A DNA stretch of 64,000 bases, taken from Flavobacteriaceae bacterium NBU2973 (lineage in GTDB: Bacteria; Bacteroidota; Bacteroidia; Flavobacteriales; Flavobacteriaceae). Shown here one piece after another: positions 18,177 through 27,648 of this stretch. The notes under the pieces are model-generated. The model saw nothing but the letters and a program-made list of their open reading frames with translations, was not told the origin of the DNA and searched no databases. The stretch spans positions 353,684 through 417,683 of the forward strand of contig JAOEIQ010000003.1 in the NCBI GenBank assembly GCA_026162565.1, read 5' to 3'. The number at the start of each line of letters is the position of its first letter. The first letter of the stretch is position 1. Made by a program: the position numbers and the translations under genes.

Positions 18177-19455
18177 AATCTAATTTCCAATCCAAATTTA
18201 TTTTTAATGGAGCTGAACTTTTTCCCATCCAAGTACCTAAATCTTTTTCTCTATCTAAAACTACAAAAGATATTATATCATCCAAACGTAAAACAACCTC
18301 TTTTCTATTTTTAACGAATAATAGATTTACATAAAAATCTCCCGAATTAAAAAAGTCAGAATCAAAGCAAACTCTTGACTTCATCTCTCCTATTTTTTTA
18401 GAGTTATCTAAATTCTTAACTATTCCACTCCCTGTTGTAAGTATAAAATTTCCTTTTGAATCCTTTATTTGAATTGTAGTATCAATTTTAGAATCTTTAT
18501 TTAGTTTATTATAACTAACTTCAAATTCAATTTGATTATTCATATGTAAAGGATCATTAAAACTTTTATTTTTTGATTTAACTCCAAATGATTGAATAAC
18601 AAGTTCTTTAGAAGAAAACTCATCATTCAAGAAAACTTTATGATTTTTGAGGGTATTTGATATGTCAAGTTTTAGATAGTAGTCTATTGATCTATTAACA
18701 TCTCCCTCAAAAACCACTTTTCCATGTTCTAAAACTATAGCTCTTGTACACAAACTTTTTACAGCTGCCATATTATGGCTTACAAACAACACCGTTCGAC
18801 CATCGCCTTGGCTAATGTCCTGCATTTTACCAATGGCCTTTTTCTGGAACTCGGCATCGCCAACGGCTAACACCTCATCTACTACTAAAATATCAGGTTC
18901 TAAATGCGCTGCTACAGCAAAAGCCAAACGTACACGCATACCAGAACTGTAACGTTTTACTGGTGTATCGATATAACGTTCGCAGCCTGAAAACTCGATG
19001 ATTTCCTGTTCTTTTTGTTTTATTTCAGCTTTGGTCATCCCTAAAATAGCACCATTTAGGTATATATTTTCGCGGCCTGTCATTTCTGGATGAAAGCCTG
19101 TACCAACTTCTAATAAACTCGCTATTCGCCCTTTAGACTTTATCTCGCCAGTTGTAGGACTTGTCACGCGTGATAGTATTTTTAACAGCGTGGATTTTCC
19201 GGCGCCATTTTTACCTATAATACCCAAAACTTCACCGCGTTTTACCTCAAAATTAATATCTTTTAAAGCCCAAACATAGTCGCTATCGCCTTTTGTACTT
19301 CTATCGTTACTATCGCCAATCTTTAAGTAAGGATCCTCCTTACCTCTTACGCGACTCCACCATCTGTTTAAATCATGCGTAATAGTACCTGTACCAATAA
19401 GACCAAGCCTATATTGTTTAGAGATATTATTGACTTGTAAAATGATATCAGACAT
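18166..19455 (-). CDS. ABC exporter ATP-binding protein, Wzt/TagH type with C-terminal carbohydrate-binding-like domain
   Basis: This 429-residue protein powers export of a lipid-linked polysaccharide. The ABC domain (residues about 1-255) has IIGKNGAGKSTLLKILSRV (Walker A), YSSGMRVRLAFAVAAHLEPD (signature) and ILVVDEVLAVGD (Walker B). The extra 170 residues at the C-terminus have the beta-rich pattern of Wzt_C domains, which in E. coli O9a recognise the end of the finished chain. This suggests a termination or recognition step before export. It is adjacent to, but not fused with, methyltransferase and sulfotransferase genes. In some ABC systems such enzymes cap the chain. The matching permease lies one gene upstream. 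Confidence 0.92.
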   Translation of the reverse strand: MSDIILQVNNISKQYRLGLIGTGTITHDLNRWWSRVRGKEDPYLKIGDSNDRSTKGDSDYVWALKDINFEVKRGEVLGIIGKNGAGKSTLLKILSRVTSPTTGEIKSKGRIASLLEVGTGFHPEMTGRENIYLNGAILGMTKAEIKQKEQEIIEFSGCERYIDTPVKRYSSGMRVRLAFAVAAHLEPDILVVDEVLAVGDAEFQKKAIGKMQDISQGDGRTVLFVSHNMAAVKSLCTRAIVLEHGKVVFEGDVNRSIDYYLKLDISNTLKNHKVFLNDEFSSKELVIQSFGVKSKNKSFNDPLHMNNQIEFEVSYNKLNKDSKIDTTIQIKDSKGNFILTTGSGIVKNLDNSKKIGEMKSRVCFDSDFFNSGDFYVNLLFVKNRKEVVLRLDDIISFVVLDREKDLGTWMGKSSAPLKINLDWKLDYDF

Positions 19456-20323
19456 GTAAACTTACTTTAGGGTTTTTATACATTATGGTCTGGCTTCTCG
19501 CTCCAAATCGCCTTATAAATATGGGTAGATAGTTTTCAAAGCGTAAAGATAACCGTTTAAACCTAGCCATATGTTTGCTGTTAAATGGTAATATTCTATT
19601 GAGTCGTTCAAAAATACCTAAAGGTACAATATGCACTTCATCAAACAACTTAAAACCAACCGTCTTATAATGCTTGGTACTATTATCTCTTGGTGGATGC
19701 GGATCTTGAGCTTCCCATTGCTTAAAAGCTTTAGGGCTAAACAGTTTAGAAGGTCTATCGTTCATAGGTATTGCCCAACGCAAGGCATCTAATAATTTAC
19801 TATTGACGGCTGTTTCAAAAAAACGGGCTTCACCATCTGGCTTTAATAGTGTAGCCACTTGCTGTAATATCTTAAACTCTAAATCTAGCGTTAAATGGTG
19901 TAAAAAGGCTTTGCCTATAATAAAGTCGAAACTTTGTTTTTTGAGTTGCACTTTAGTAAAATCGCCAGATACGAAAACTATAGGATGTTCAAATTTATAA
20001 TTAGCATTTAATGCGGTTATAATATCGCCACTTTTGTCTGATATATCATTAGCAACAACTTTAGCCCCTAATGCTGCCATAACTGCTGCATTAATACAAT
20101 CGCCACAGCCTAACTCTAAAATATGTTGCCCTTGTATTTTAGATTTAAAATCTTGATAATACATACCAACCCAACTAATTTCGGTTGTGGTATGATGTTG
20201 TAAAAAAGACTCTAAATTGTTTAAAATTTTAATAATCTTATGAACGTCTATTGTATTATAGACTGCATCATAATGCTCGCGATTTTGGCTGATATTATCT
20301 TGTATTGTTTTTTCCAACTCCAT
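19448..20323 (-). CDS. class I SAM-dependent methyltransferase
   Basis: The protein has the SAM-binding blocks HILELGCGDCINAAVMAALG (motif I), VVANDISDKSGD (motif II), FDFIIGKAFLHHLTLDLEF and LLKPDGEARFFETAV. The C-terminal 100 residues are basic and hydrophobic (RRFGARSQTIM). A GTG one codon upstream could also serve as start. I chose the ATG ending at 20323, which gives a TGATG stop/start overlap with the permease. Lying between the permease and ATPase of an ABC exporter, it may methylate the chain end or a sugar of the repeat. Confidence 0.87.
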   Translation of the reverse strand: MELEKTIQDNISQNREHYDAVYNTIDVHKIIKILNNLESFLQHHTTTEISWVGMYYQDFKSKIQGQHILELGCGDCINAAVMAALGAKVVANDISDKSGDIITALNANYKFEHPIVFVSGDFTKVQLKKQSFDFIIGKAFLHHLTLDLEFKILQQVATLLKPDGEARFFETAVNSKLLDALRWAIPMNDRPSKLFSPKAFKQWEAQDPHPPRDNSTKHYKTVGFKLFDEVHIVPLGIFERLNRILPFNSKHMARFKRLSLRFENYLPIFIRRFGARSQTIMYKNPKVSLHV

Positions 20324-21192
20324 CACACCGTATCTATAAAACGTTTTTCAGTTCTATTAAAAATGATTAAACCAATAAAAAAAACAATAACACTTACTAA
20401 TAATGTATATAAAAACCCATACCAATTAAAACTACCTGTATTGAGTAGCATATACCTAAAACCTTCTATAATTTGAGTTAATGGATTATACTCTACCAAA
20501 GGCACCACATAATCAGGAAATTTTAATTTAGCTTCAGACACTGGATACGGCACAGCAGACACATACATTAATAATTGCACACCAAAACCTACCAAAACCG
20601 TTAAATCACGATATTTAGTTGTCATTGACGATATTATCATCCCCAAGCCCAAACCTAATAAGGCCATCATCATAATGTATACTGGAAACAATGCTAGATT
20701 CGCATTAAAGCCCATAGTATCACCTTTAATAGCATAAAATATATAGAAGCAAAAAAATATAGCGAGTTGTATACCAAACTTTAATAAGTTAGAAATCGTA
20801 ACAGAGATAGGCATAATCACTCTTGGGAAATAGACCTTACCAAATATATTTTGATTTTTAGTGAAGGTATTTGAAGTTCCTGTAAGGCACTCTTTAAAAT
20901 AATTCCAAGCAGTTATTCCTGCTAAATTGAATAAAAAAGGAGGAACACTACCAGTTTGTATTTGTCCTAGATTATTAAATATTAAGGTAAAAATTACAGA
21001 GGTAAACAAGGGTTGAATAACATACCATAAAGGCCCTAAAATAGTTTGCTTATAAACCGTTATAATATCACGCTTAACAAATAGGAATAATAAATCTCTA
21101 TAACGCCATATTTCTTTAAAGTTTAAGTCTAATAGTGAATGCTTTGCAGAAATTGTATATAACCAATCGTCCTTAATATGTTGTGCTTTCAA
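20323..21192 (-). CDS. ABC exporter permease, Wzm type (ABC-2 family)
   Basis: This 289-residue protein is the membrane half of the polysaccharide exporter. An amphipathic N-terminus (WRYRDLLFLFVKRDIITVYKQ) is followed by LGPLWYVIQPLFTSVIFTLI and about six membrane segments, with the last ending at FFIGLIIFNRTEKRF. This is the standard Wzm/TagG layout. The only available start is a TTG at 21192, because an in-frame stop lies six codons upstream and no ATG precedes the conserved DWLYTI region. A possible promoter (TAGATTTC, with TTTG 19 bp upstream) abuts this start. That would make the mRNA almost leaderless, or the promoter is fortuitous. Confidence 0.9.
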   Translation of the reverse strand: MKAQHIKDDWLYTISAKHSLLDLNFKEIWRYRDLLFLFVKRDIITVYKQTILGPLWYVIQPLFTSVIFTLIFNNLGQIQTGSVPPFLFNLAGITAWNYFKECLTGTSNTFTKNQNIFGKVYFPRVIMPISVTISNLLKFGIQLAIFFCFYIFYAIKGDTMGFNANLALFPVYIMMMALLGLGLGMIISSMTTKYRDLTVLVGFGVQLLMYVSAVPYPVSEAKLKFPDYVVPLVEYNPLTQIIEGFRYMLLNTGSFNWYGFLYTLLVSVIVFFIGLIIFNRTEKRFIDTV

Positions 21193-21257
21193 GAAATCTA
21201 TTTTTCAATGCTAATATAGCAAATGAAAAAAAGCTAATTCAGTATTATAAAAAAAAT

Positions 21258-22193
21258 TTACACAAGCTTATGAACAGAATAATGGTGTATCATATTTGCT
21301 AATCCATCTTCTAAAGTAATGAGGTCTCTATTCAACACGTTACGCATTTTAGTTATGTCTGGACAACGACGTTTCATATCGCCTTCTTTAAGTGCAGGAA
21401 GGTGAATTATTTCTGATTTAGATTCTGTAATAGTAATTACTTTTTGTGCTAGTTCTAGAATGGTTAATTCATTATCATTACCAACATTCAACACATCATT
21501 TACATAGGTATTAGACTGCATCACAGATAAGCAGGTATCGATATTATCGTCTATATAACAAAACGAACGCGTTTGATCTCCTGAACCATATACAGGAATG
21601 GGTTGATCGTTCATAGCTAATCGTATAAAACGTGGAATCACAAAATCGTTACTTTGATTAGGACCGTAAGTATTGAACAATCTGAAAATAGTATAGTCTA
21701 AATCGTATTCAGTTTGATAGGCTTTAAAAAACGCTTCGCCTACATTTTTTACAATAGCATACGGTAATCGTGAATTTAAAGGTGTGGTTTTTTCGTTTTG
21801 AGGAATTTCAAAAGGTTCGCCATACACTTCAGAAGAACTTGAATAAAACACGCGCTTCACACCAGAGTTTTTGGATAATGATAAAATATTTTTGATACCT
21901 TCAATATCATCCAGAACCTTGATAGGATTTTCTAATGTTCGCTCAACACCAACAACTGCAGCGTAATGAAATACAAAATCAAAATCATAACGTCCAAAAA
22001 CTGGCACGATATCTTCATAATTATTGATGTCTGCCTTGATAAACTTAATGTTCTTTGCTGAAGGAATCTTGCTTTTATTGCCCGTTGAAAGATTATCGAC
22101 AATTACAATTCTATTATTTGAATCTTGAGAGAGTTTTAGAGCCATGGCACTACCAATATGACCAGCTCCGCCAGTAATTAAAATATTAGGCAT
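21258..22193 (-). CDS. NAD-dependent epimerase/dehydratase (extended SDR)
   Basis: This 311-residue protein has the extended SDR pattern: ILITGGAGHIGSAMALKLSQ (NAD-binding), FDFVFHYAAVVGVERTLENP, YSSSSEVYGEP and the catalytic YAIVK motif near residue 147. RLFNTYGPNQSNDFVIPRFI and FCYIDDNID follow. These features fit a nucleotide-sugar 4-epimerase, 4,6-dehydratase or UDP-xylose-type decarboxylase. The sequence does not separate them. It is separated from its neighbours by gaps of 65 and 90 bp and has its own promoter, so it is probably a separately controlled unit within the locus. Confidence 0.88.
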   Translation of the reverse strand: MPNILITGGAGHIGSAMALKLSQDSNNRIVIVDNLSTGNKSKIPSAKNIKFIKADINNYEDIVPVFGRYDFDFVFHYAAVVGVERTLENPIKVLDDIEGIKNILSLSKNSGVKRVFYSSSSEVYGEPFEIPQNEKTTPLNSRLPYAIVKNVGEAFFKAYQTEYDLDYTIFRLFNTYGPNQSNDFVIPRFIRLAMNDQPIPVYGSGDQTRSFCYIDDNIDTCLSVMQSNTYVNDVLNVGNDNELTILELAQKVITITESKSEIIHLPALKEGDMKRRCPDITKMRNVLNRDLITLEDGLANMIHHYSVHKLV

Positions 22194-22216
22194 TTAGTAA
22201 TTTGTTTGATTAATAG

Positions 22217-22248
22217 CAAAAATAGATACTTAATCTATTGATTGACAA
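22217..22248 (-). promoter_or_regulatory. promoter upstream of the SDR gene
   Basis: On the minus strand the -7 element TATTTTTG occupies 22224-22217. A -33 TTG lies at 22248-22246, a spacing of 21 bp. Both match the Bacteroidota housekeeping promoter. The predicted leader to the ATG at 22193 is about 17 nt. This is an internal promoter of the polysaccharide locus. Confidence 0.6.
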
Positions 22249-22283
22249 TATACTAAAATCTACTAAAAGAAAAATTAAAATAA

Positions 22284-23270
22284 TTATTGATTATTTACAA
22301 ACCAATCGTACGTGATTTTTAAACCATCTTTAACCTTAAATTCCGGTTTATAACCTAGAAGTTTTGCCGCTTTTGAAATATCTGCAAGTGAATCTCTAAC
22401 ATCTCCTTGTCGTGGAGGGCCATAATTTGGGTTAACATTAGAATTAGCAGCAGATTTAAGATCATTCCATAGTTTATTAACATCTATACGCTCACCACAA
22501 GCCACATTAAACACGTGATTGGAAGCTTCCTTTCCTGCAAAAAATGATCTGATATTGGCTTGAACGGCATTATCAACAAAGGTAAAATCACGAGTTTGTT
22601 TACCATCACCATTAATAGTTGCAGGCACGCCATCTTTTAGAGCTTGCATAAATAATGGGATTACTGCTGCATAAGCACCATTAGGGCTTTGTTTTGGTCC
22701 ATAGACATTAAAATAACGCAAACCTATAACGTCTGTATTATATGTACTACCAAATACATTGGCATATAACTCGTTAACGTATTTTGTTACTGCATATGGT
22801 GATAAAGGGTTTCCAATATGCTGCTCTACTTTTGGCAGCGTTTTACTATCTCCATATGTTGAACTAGATGCTGCATAGACCATTCGCTTAACAGAGTTAC
22901 TATCTTTAAGCGCAATCATCATATTTAGAAATCCAGAGATATTTACAGCATTAGTTGTTGCAGGATCATTGATAGAGCGCGGCACAGAACCCAAAGCCGC
23001 TTGATGTGTTACATAATCAACACCTTTCATAGCATCTTTACAAGTTTGTAAATCACGAATATCGCCTTCTAGTAACTCAAAAGCTGGATGATTTTTAAAC
23101 TCTAGAAGATTCTCTCTGTAGCCGTTAGAAAAATTATCTAAAACACGTACTTTTTTTGCTCCGTATTTTAATAAATACTCTACGATATTAGAACCTATAA
23201 AACCAGCTCCTCCAGTAACTAAAAACGTGAGTTTTGATAAATCGTCTGTATGATATTTAATGTCGTACAT
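22284..23270 (-). CDS. UDP-N-acetylhexosamine 4-epimerase, TviC/WbpP type
   Basis: This 328-residue extended SDR interconverts the 4-hydroxyl of UDP-GlcNAc or UDP-GlcNAcA. It has FLVTGGAGFIGSNIVEYLLK, VRVLDNFSNGYRENL, VTHQAALGSVPRSINDP, YAASSSTYGDSKTLPKVE with the Ser of the triad, YAVTK (catalytic Tyr/Lys) and LRYFNVYGPKQSPNGAYAAV. The N-terminal extension of about 15 residues and the SVPRSI block are typical of the WbpP/TviC group. It shares a 1-bp overlap with the UDP-HexNAc dehydrogenase gene. The pair would make UDP-N-acetylgalactosaminuronic acid, as in the Vi antigen pathway. Confidence 0.9.
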   Translation of the reverse strand: MYDIKYHTDDLSKLTFLVTGGAGFIGSNIVEYLLKYGAKKVRVLDNFSNGYRENLLEFKNHPAFELLEGDIRDLQTCKDAMKGVDYVTHQAALGSVPRSINDPATTNAVNISGFLNMMIALKDSNSVKRMVYAASSSTYGDSKTLPKVEQHIGNPLSPYAVTKYVNELYANVFGSTYNTDVIGLRYFNVYGPKQSPNGAYAAVIPLFMQALKDGVPATINGDGKQTRDFTFVDNAVQANIRSFFAGKEASNHVFNVACGERIDVNKLWNDLKSAANSNVNPNYGPPRQGDVRDSLADISKAAKLLGYKPEFKVKDGLKITYDWFVNNQ

Positions 23271-24562
23271 TATAATCTTGCGTCTACTAGATTTTTAGGA
23301 AATAATGATTTGACATCAAAAACTACTCCTATGGAAGATTTTAATGAATGGATATCTAATTCTAAAAACTCTTTGTGAGATACTGCTAAAACTATAGCAT
23401 CATAATTAGCTTTGAGCTCTTGTGACGATGAGATTAAGTCAAAACCATATTCATGTTGTACTTCTTGGGCAGATGCCCAAGGATCGTAAACATCTACATT
23501 AATGTGATAGGTTTCAAACTCTCTAATAATATCGATTGCTCGTGAATTTCTAATATCTGGGCAGTTTTCTTTAAACGTAATTCCTAAAACTAATACGTTA
23601 GACCCTTTGATTGTCGCACCTTTATTAATCATCATCTTAACGGTCTCTTGAGCGACATAGCTTCCCATGCTATCATTCATTTTACGACCAGCTAAAATAA
23701 TTTCAGGATTGTATCCAGACTCAATGGCTTTTTGCGCTAAATAATAAGGATCTACACCAATACAATGGCCACCAACTAAACCAGGAGTAAAATTGATAAA
23801 ATTCCATTTGGTACCTGCAGCCTCTAAAACAGCTCTCGTATCGATATCCAATAATCTAAAAATTTTAGACAATTCATTTACAAAAGCAATATTGATATCT
23901 CGTTGTGAATTTTCAATAACTTTTGCAGCTTCTGCAACTTTAATAGAAGGCGCTAAATGTGTTCCTGCAGTAATGATTGATTTGTATAAATCATCAACAA
24001 ACTTTGCAGTTTCTGGATTGGAACCAGATGTTACTTTTAATATTTTGGTAACCGTATGCTTTTTATCACCAGGATTAATACGCTCTGGTGAATACCCTGC
24101 AAAAAAATCTTTATTAAAAACTAATCCGGAATGTTCTTCTAAAATTGGTATACATACATCCTCTGTAGCGCCTGGATAAACAGTAGATTCATAAATAACA
24201 ATATCGTTAGGCTTTAAAACCTTACCAACTGTTTCACTAGCTTTTATGAGAGGTGTGAAAACTGGTTTATTTAGCTCGTCTGTAGGTGTAGGAACCGTTA
24301 CAATATAAATAGTAGCTTCAGGTAATTTATCGACTGTATTAGTAACATAAAGCCCTATACTGTTATCAAAATCTTGTTGTATTACCGCTTGTAGTTCACT
24401 ATTTTCAACTTCGAGTGTTTTGTCTTGTCCTGATCGTAATTCTGCAATGCGATTCTCATTTATATCGAAACCAATTACTGGGTATTTTTTAGCAAATTCA
24501 ACAGCTAAAGGTAGGCCAACATATCCCAATCCAATAATGGCTATCGTATTATTTGTATTCAT
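23270..24562 (-). CDS. UDP-N-acetylhexosamine 6-dehydrogenase (TviB/WbpA family)
   Basis: This 430-residue protein oxidises C6 of a UDP-HexNAc to the uronic acid using NAD+. IAIIGLGYVGLPLAVEFAKK is the NAD site, VTVPTPTDELNKP and ESTVYPGATEDVC follow, and GGHCIGVDPYYLAQKA near residue 265 holds the catalytic Cys. The C-terminal UDP-binding domain has VLGITFKENCPDIRNSRAID. The layout fits the UDP-GlcNAc/GalNAc dehydrogenases more than UDP-glucose dehydrogenase, and the adjacent TviC/WbpP-type epimerase supports this. Start and stop each overlap the neighbours by 1 bp. Confidence 0.92.
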   Translation of the reverse strand: MNTNNTIAIIGLGYVGLPLAVEFAKKYPVIGFDINENRIAELRSGQDKTLEVENSELQAVIQQDFDNSIGLYVTNTVDKLPEATIYIVTVPTPTDELNKPVFTPLIKASETVGKVLKPNDIVIYESTVYPGATEDVCIPILEEHSGLVFNKDFFAGYSPERINPGDKKHTVTKILKVTSGSNPETAKFVDDLYKSIITAGTHLAPSIKVAEAAKVIENSQRDINIAFVNELSKIFRLLDIDTRAVLEAAGTKWNFINFTPGLVGGHCIGVDPYYLAQKAIESGYNPEIILAGRKMNDSMGSYVAQETVKMMINKGATIKGSNVLVLGITFKENCPDIRNSRAIDIIREFETYHINVDVYDPWASAQEVQHEYGFDLISSSQELKANYDAIVLAVSHKEFLELDIHSLKSSIGVVFDVKSLFPKNLVDARL

Positions 24563-25152
24563 TATTTTCTATATATAGATTTGAGTATCAGTTTCAAATC
24601 TACACAAAAACTCCAACTCTCCACATATTTTTTGTTTATTTCAACCTTATCTACCCAAATAATCGTTCTATTGTACTGTTCGGGATTTTTTTGACTGGAT
24701 AAAATCGCTTCTTCGTCTTTATATTTAAGTGTTGCTTCACCAGTAATTCCTGGTTTTACTGTTAGTATTTTTCTGTCATCACCTACTAATTCATCTGCAA
24801 AACCTCTAATATCAGGTCTTGGGCCAATAAAACTCATATCACCAATTAAAACGTTAAAGAGTTGAGGCAATTCATCCAATTTAGATTGTCTTAAAAATCT
24901 ACCAAATTTTGTTGCACTGGCATCTAAATGCCCTAATTTATGACGTTCATTTTTTAAGGTCCTAATTTTAAAAATATGAAATAGTTTGGCATGCTGTCCA
25001 ACACGCTCTTGAAAAAACAAACCAAACTGCTTGGTATCTATAGTCGCTATTATAATTAATAAAAGTATTGGAACTATTAATAGAGGTAATAACACAATGC
25101 TTAATACTAAATCAAAAACACGTTTGGTAAAAGATTGTGATTTAGTAAGCAA
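24562..25152 (-). CDS. initiating sugar-phosphate transferase (polyprenyl-phosphate GT, PglC/WcaJ C-terminal type)
   Basis: This 196-residue protein starts glycan assembly by moving a sugar phosphate from a UDP-sugar to undecaprenyl phosphate. It is the short form: one N-terminal hydrophobic hairpin (VFDLVLSIVLLPLLIVPILL) and then the catalytic core, LFFQERVGQHAKLFHIFKIR, FLRQSKLDELPQLFNVLIGD and MSFIGPRPDIRGFADEL, with the conserved Asp-Glu dyad in KLDELPQ. It lacks the four extra membrane segments of full-length WcaJ. It lies 2 bp after wzc-like and overlaps the dehydrogenase gene, so export, initiation and sugar supply are co-expressed. Confidence 0.93.
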   Translation of the reverse strand: MLTKSQSFTKRVFDLVLSIVLLPLLIVPILLLIIIATIDTKQFGLFFQERVGQHAKLFHIFKIRTLKNERHKLGHLDASATKFGRFLRQSKLDELPQLFNVLIGDMSFIGPRPDIRGFADELVGDDRKILTVKPGITGEATLKYKDEEAILSSQKNPEQYNRTIIWVDKVEINKKYVESWSFCVDLKLILKSIYRK

Positions 25153-25154
25153 AA

Positions 25155-27644
25155 CTAACTTTTAAGAGATTTGAATTTTCTTTTAATTTGAGACCAAATT
25201 GAAGACTTATCTTTTTCGTGGTAAGCATTACCATAAACACCATAGCCATAACCGTAGCCATAACCGTAACCATAACCATAGCCATAATTATGATTCGTTT
25301 TATGTTTGTAAAAGTTTAAGACATAACTAATATTTTTCACCTCTCCTGCCCTGTATTTAGTATTAATGAGTTGCAACATACCTTTTTTAGTATAATCTAG
25401 ACGAATCATAAATATGGAGGCATCTGCATAGTCAATTATTTCAAGAGCATCAGTCACTAAACCTAATGGTGGTGTATCTAAAATAATCATATCGTAATTA
25501 CTGCGTAATTCAGACATTAAAACACTCATACTATCACTCATTAACAACTCTGAAGGATTAGGTGGCACAGGTCCTGAAGGAATAACAGATAAATTATCGA
25601 TGTGTGTTGTATGTGTTACTTCATCGATAGTATTCTCACCTATAAAATAATTAACGACACCTAAATCGTTAGCAATATTGAAGTCTCCAAATATTTTAGG
25701 CTTACGTAAATCTAAACCGACTAAAATTGTTTTTTTACCAGACATGGCAAAAACGGTTGCCATATTAATAGAACAAAATGTTTTACCTTCACCACTTACA
25801 GAAGACGTAATCATTAATGTTCTTCCTTTTTCAGTATCTATTTTTTGTCTTTTATAAATAAATTGTAGACTAGAACGAATAGAACGAAATGATTCTGCTA
25901 CAGCAGATTTAGGTTTTTCAAAAACTACCAAGTTATTCTTGTACTTGTACTTACCTATAAGTCCTAAAATAGGAATATTAGAAAGCTGCACGACTTCATC
26001 AGATCCATGAATGGTATTGTCTAATAAAAAGATAACAAATATTAAAAACATAGGTGCAAAAAAGCCAATCATGAGCGCCATCATATAATTGAGACTTTTA
26101 TTAGGTCCTATTTGACCACCTCCAATATCTTTAGCATCATCTATAACAGTAATATCAGACACATTTGCCGCTTTAACAATAGCTGCTTCACTTCGTTTTG
26201 CCAAGTATACATCATACGCTTCTTGGCTAATATTCATTTTACGTTGAATTTTAAGATACTCCTGTTTGTCCTGTGGCAACTCACTCAAATCACTTTCAAA
26301 AGTGGCTATCTGACGATTAATGGCTCTTACTTGTAAACGAATGGTACTTTTAGTAGCATCTATAGTTTCTAATAGTACATTTTTTTCAGAATCGATTTGT
26401 CTGTCTAAATCTTTAAATAAGGCAGACCCTTCCTTTGTAGTATACTCTAAATTTTGACGCTCAATTGCCAAAGACGTAATTTTAGATACACTTGATAAAA
26501 TATTGGGTTCATCAATTCCTACAGAGGTTGGTGCCGCAATATTAGTATAGTCTGTTTTGGTTCGTAAATAGTTTTCTAATGTATTTAGATATTCTAATTT
26601 AGTATCTTCAGCATCCTTTTTTAAATCTAAATCTTTTAATCTTGAGGACAGTTGCCTCATCTCATCATCAACATCAAAGACTTTATTTTTATTTCTAAAG
26701 TCATTCATCTCATCAGTAACCTCCTTAAGATTATCATTTACTGCAGCCAAACTACTGTCTATAAATTTAATGGTATTGGTAGCATATAAATTTTTACGTT
26801 CCAGCTCTGTTTTACTTAAAATACCAGCTGTGGCATTTAAGTAATCAACTATTTTTCGTTTGTTGTTACCAACTAGAGAGAGTTTTAAAACTGAAGACGA
26901 TTCTTTAGAAAAGGGATCGATATTAATGGCGTTCTTGTATCGATTCACAATACCATCAAAATTAGAAAACTTGATATAGTAAGGACTGTTTATTGGTACA
27001 TTTTTAGTGTTGTCTCTCAACAACACAACACCACTTAAAAAAGGTAAGTCTATTGGCTCACCTATTTTAAACTTTTTTATAAATTCTTCTGGTGTAACAG
27101 TGACTCTGTATCGCTCTTTTGTATCATACTGCTGAACCAATTTTGTGCTAGATGTAAAATTTACATATAACTCAAATTCGGTATTACTTAAAAACTGAAT
27201 CTTGATGGGTTGATTTAATAATTGACCTCTGGATGTATTGGGTTCAAAAATAAAGGGAGCAGCAGTATAAATATCATTCTGTCTGTATTTACCATCTACC
27301 AAATACTGCATATAATATTTAAGAGAATCCACAACTTTTTCGTTATGAGTTCTGGTTTTAACTGCTGTCATTATTTTACCAACCTTACCAGAAACACCTC
27401 CCCAATTAAACGATATACTGGTATTTGCAGTAAAAAAAGGATTTTGATCGTTCTCAATTGATATTAAAGAATCTAGTCTGTAGACATTTTGTTTTCTAAC
27501 GTTAATTAGGTAAGCAAAAATTAAGGATATACCAATACATAAAACTACTAACTTCCATAGGTTTAACACCTTAAACAAAAACCCTCTGAAATCGAAACTA
27601 ACTCTTTGGGAATCTTGAATATCTATATCATCTTCATAACTCAT
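25155..27644 (-). CDS. Wzc-type polysaccharide co-polymerase with BY-kinase domain
   Basis: This 829-residue inner-membrane protein controls polysaccharide length and export with a Wza-type channel. A first membrane segment lies at residues about 30-50 and a second at about 515-540. Between them is a long periplasmic coiled-coil region (RNKNKVFDVDDEMRQLSSRL and following). The cytoplasmic bacterial tyrosine kinase has Walker A (ITSSVSGEGKTFCSINMATV), A' (KKTILVGLDLRKPK) and Walker B (YDMIILDTPPLG). The C-terminal tail has eight consecutive YG dipeptides plus two further Tyr, the expected autophosphorylation cluster. In DNA this is a GG(T/C)TA(T/C)-type hexanucleotide repeat near 25,241-25,290. 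It directly follows the Wza gene. Confidence 0.95.
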   Translation of the reverse strand: MSYEDDIDIQDSQRVSFDFRGFLFKVLNLWKLVVLCIGISLIFAYLINVRKQNVYRLDSLISIENDQNPFFTANTSISFNWGGVSGKVGKIMTAVKTRTHNEKVVDSLKYYMQYLVDGKYRQNDIYTAAPFIFEPNTSRGQLLNQPIKIQFLSNTEFELYVNFTSSTKLVQQYDTKERYRVTVTPEEFIKKFKIGEPIDLPFLSGVVLLRDNTKNVPINSPYYIKFSNFDGIVNRYKNAINIDPFSKESSSVLKLSLVGNNKRKIVDYLNATAGILSKTELERKNLYATNTIKFIDSSLAAVNDNLKEVTDEMNDFRNKNKVFDVDDEMRQLSSRLKDLDLKKDAEDTKLEYLNTLENYLRTKTDYTNIAAPTSVGIDEPNILSSVSKITSLAIERQNLEYTTKEGSALFKDLDRQIDSEKNVLLETIDATKSTIRLQVRAINRQIATFESDLSELPQDKQEYLKIQRKMNISQEAYDVYLAKRSEAAIVKAANVSDITVIDDAKDIGGGQIGPNKSLNYMMALMIGFFAPMFLIFVIFLLDNTIHGSDEVVQLSNIPILGLIGKYKYKNNLVVFEKPKSAVAESFRSIRSSLQFIYKRQKIDTEKGRTLMITSSVSGEGKTFCSINMATVFAMSGKKTILVGLDLRKPKIFGDFNIANDLGVVNYFIGENTIDEVTHTTHIDNLSVIPSGPVPPNPSELLMSDSMSVLMSELRSNYDMIILDTPPLGLVTDALEIIDYADASIFMIRLDYTKKGMLQLINTKYRAGEVKNISYVLNFYKHKTNHNYGYGYGYGYGYGYGYGVYGNAYHEKDKSSIWSQIKRKFKSLKS
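25241..25290 (-). repeat. hexanucleotide repeat encoding the YG tail of the Wzc-like kinase
   Basis: About eight near-identical 6-bp units (TAYGGY on the coding strand) encode alternating Tyr-Gly. Units vary only at synonymous third positions. Because the unit is 6 bp, slippage would change the number of tyrosines without breaking the frame. Confidence 0.85.
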
Positions 27645-27648
27645 ATTC

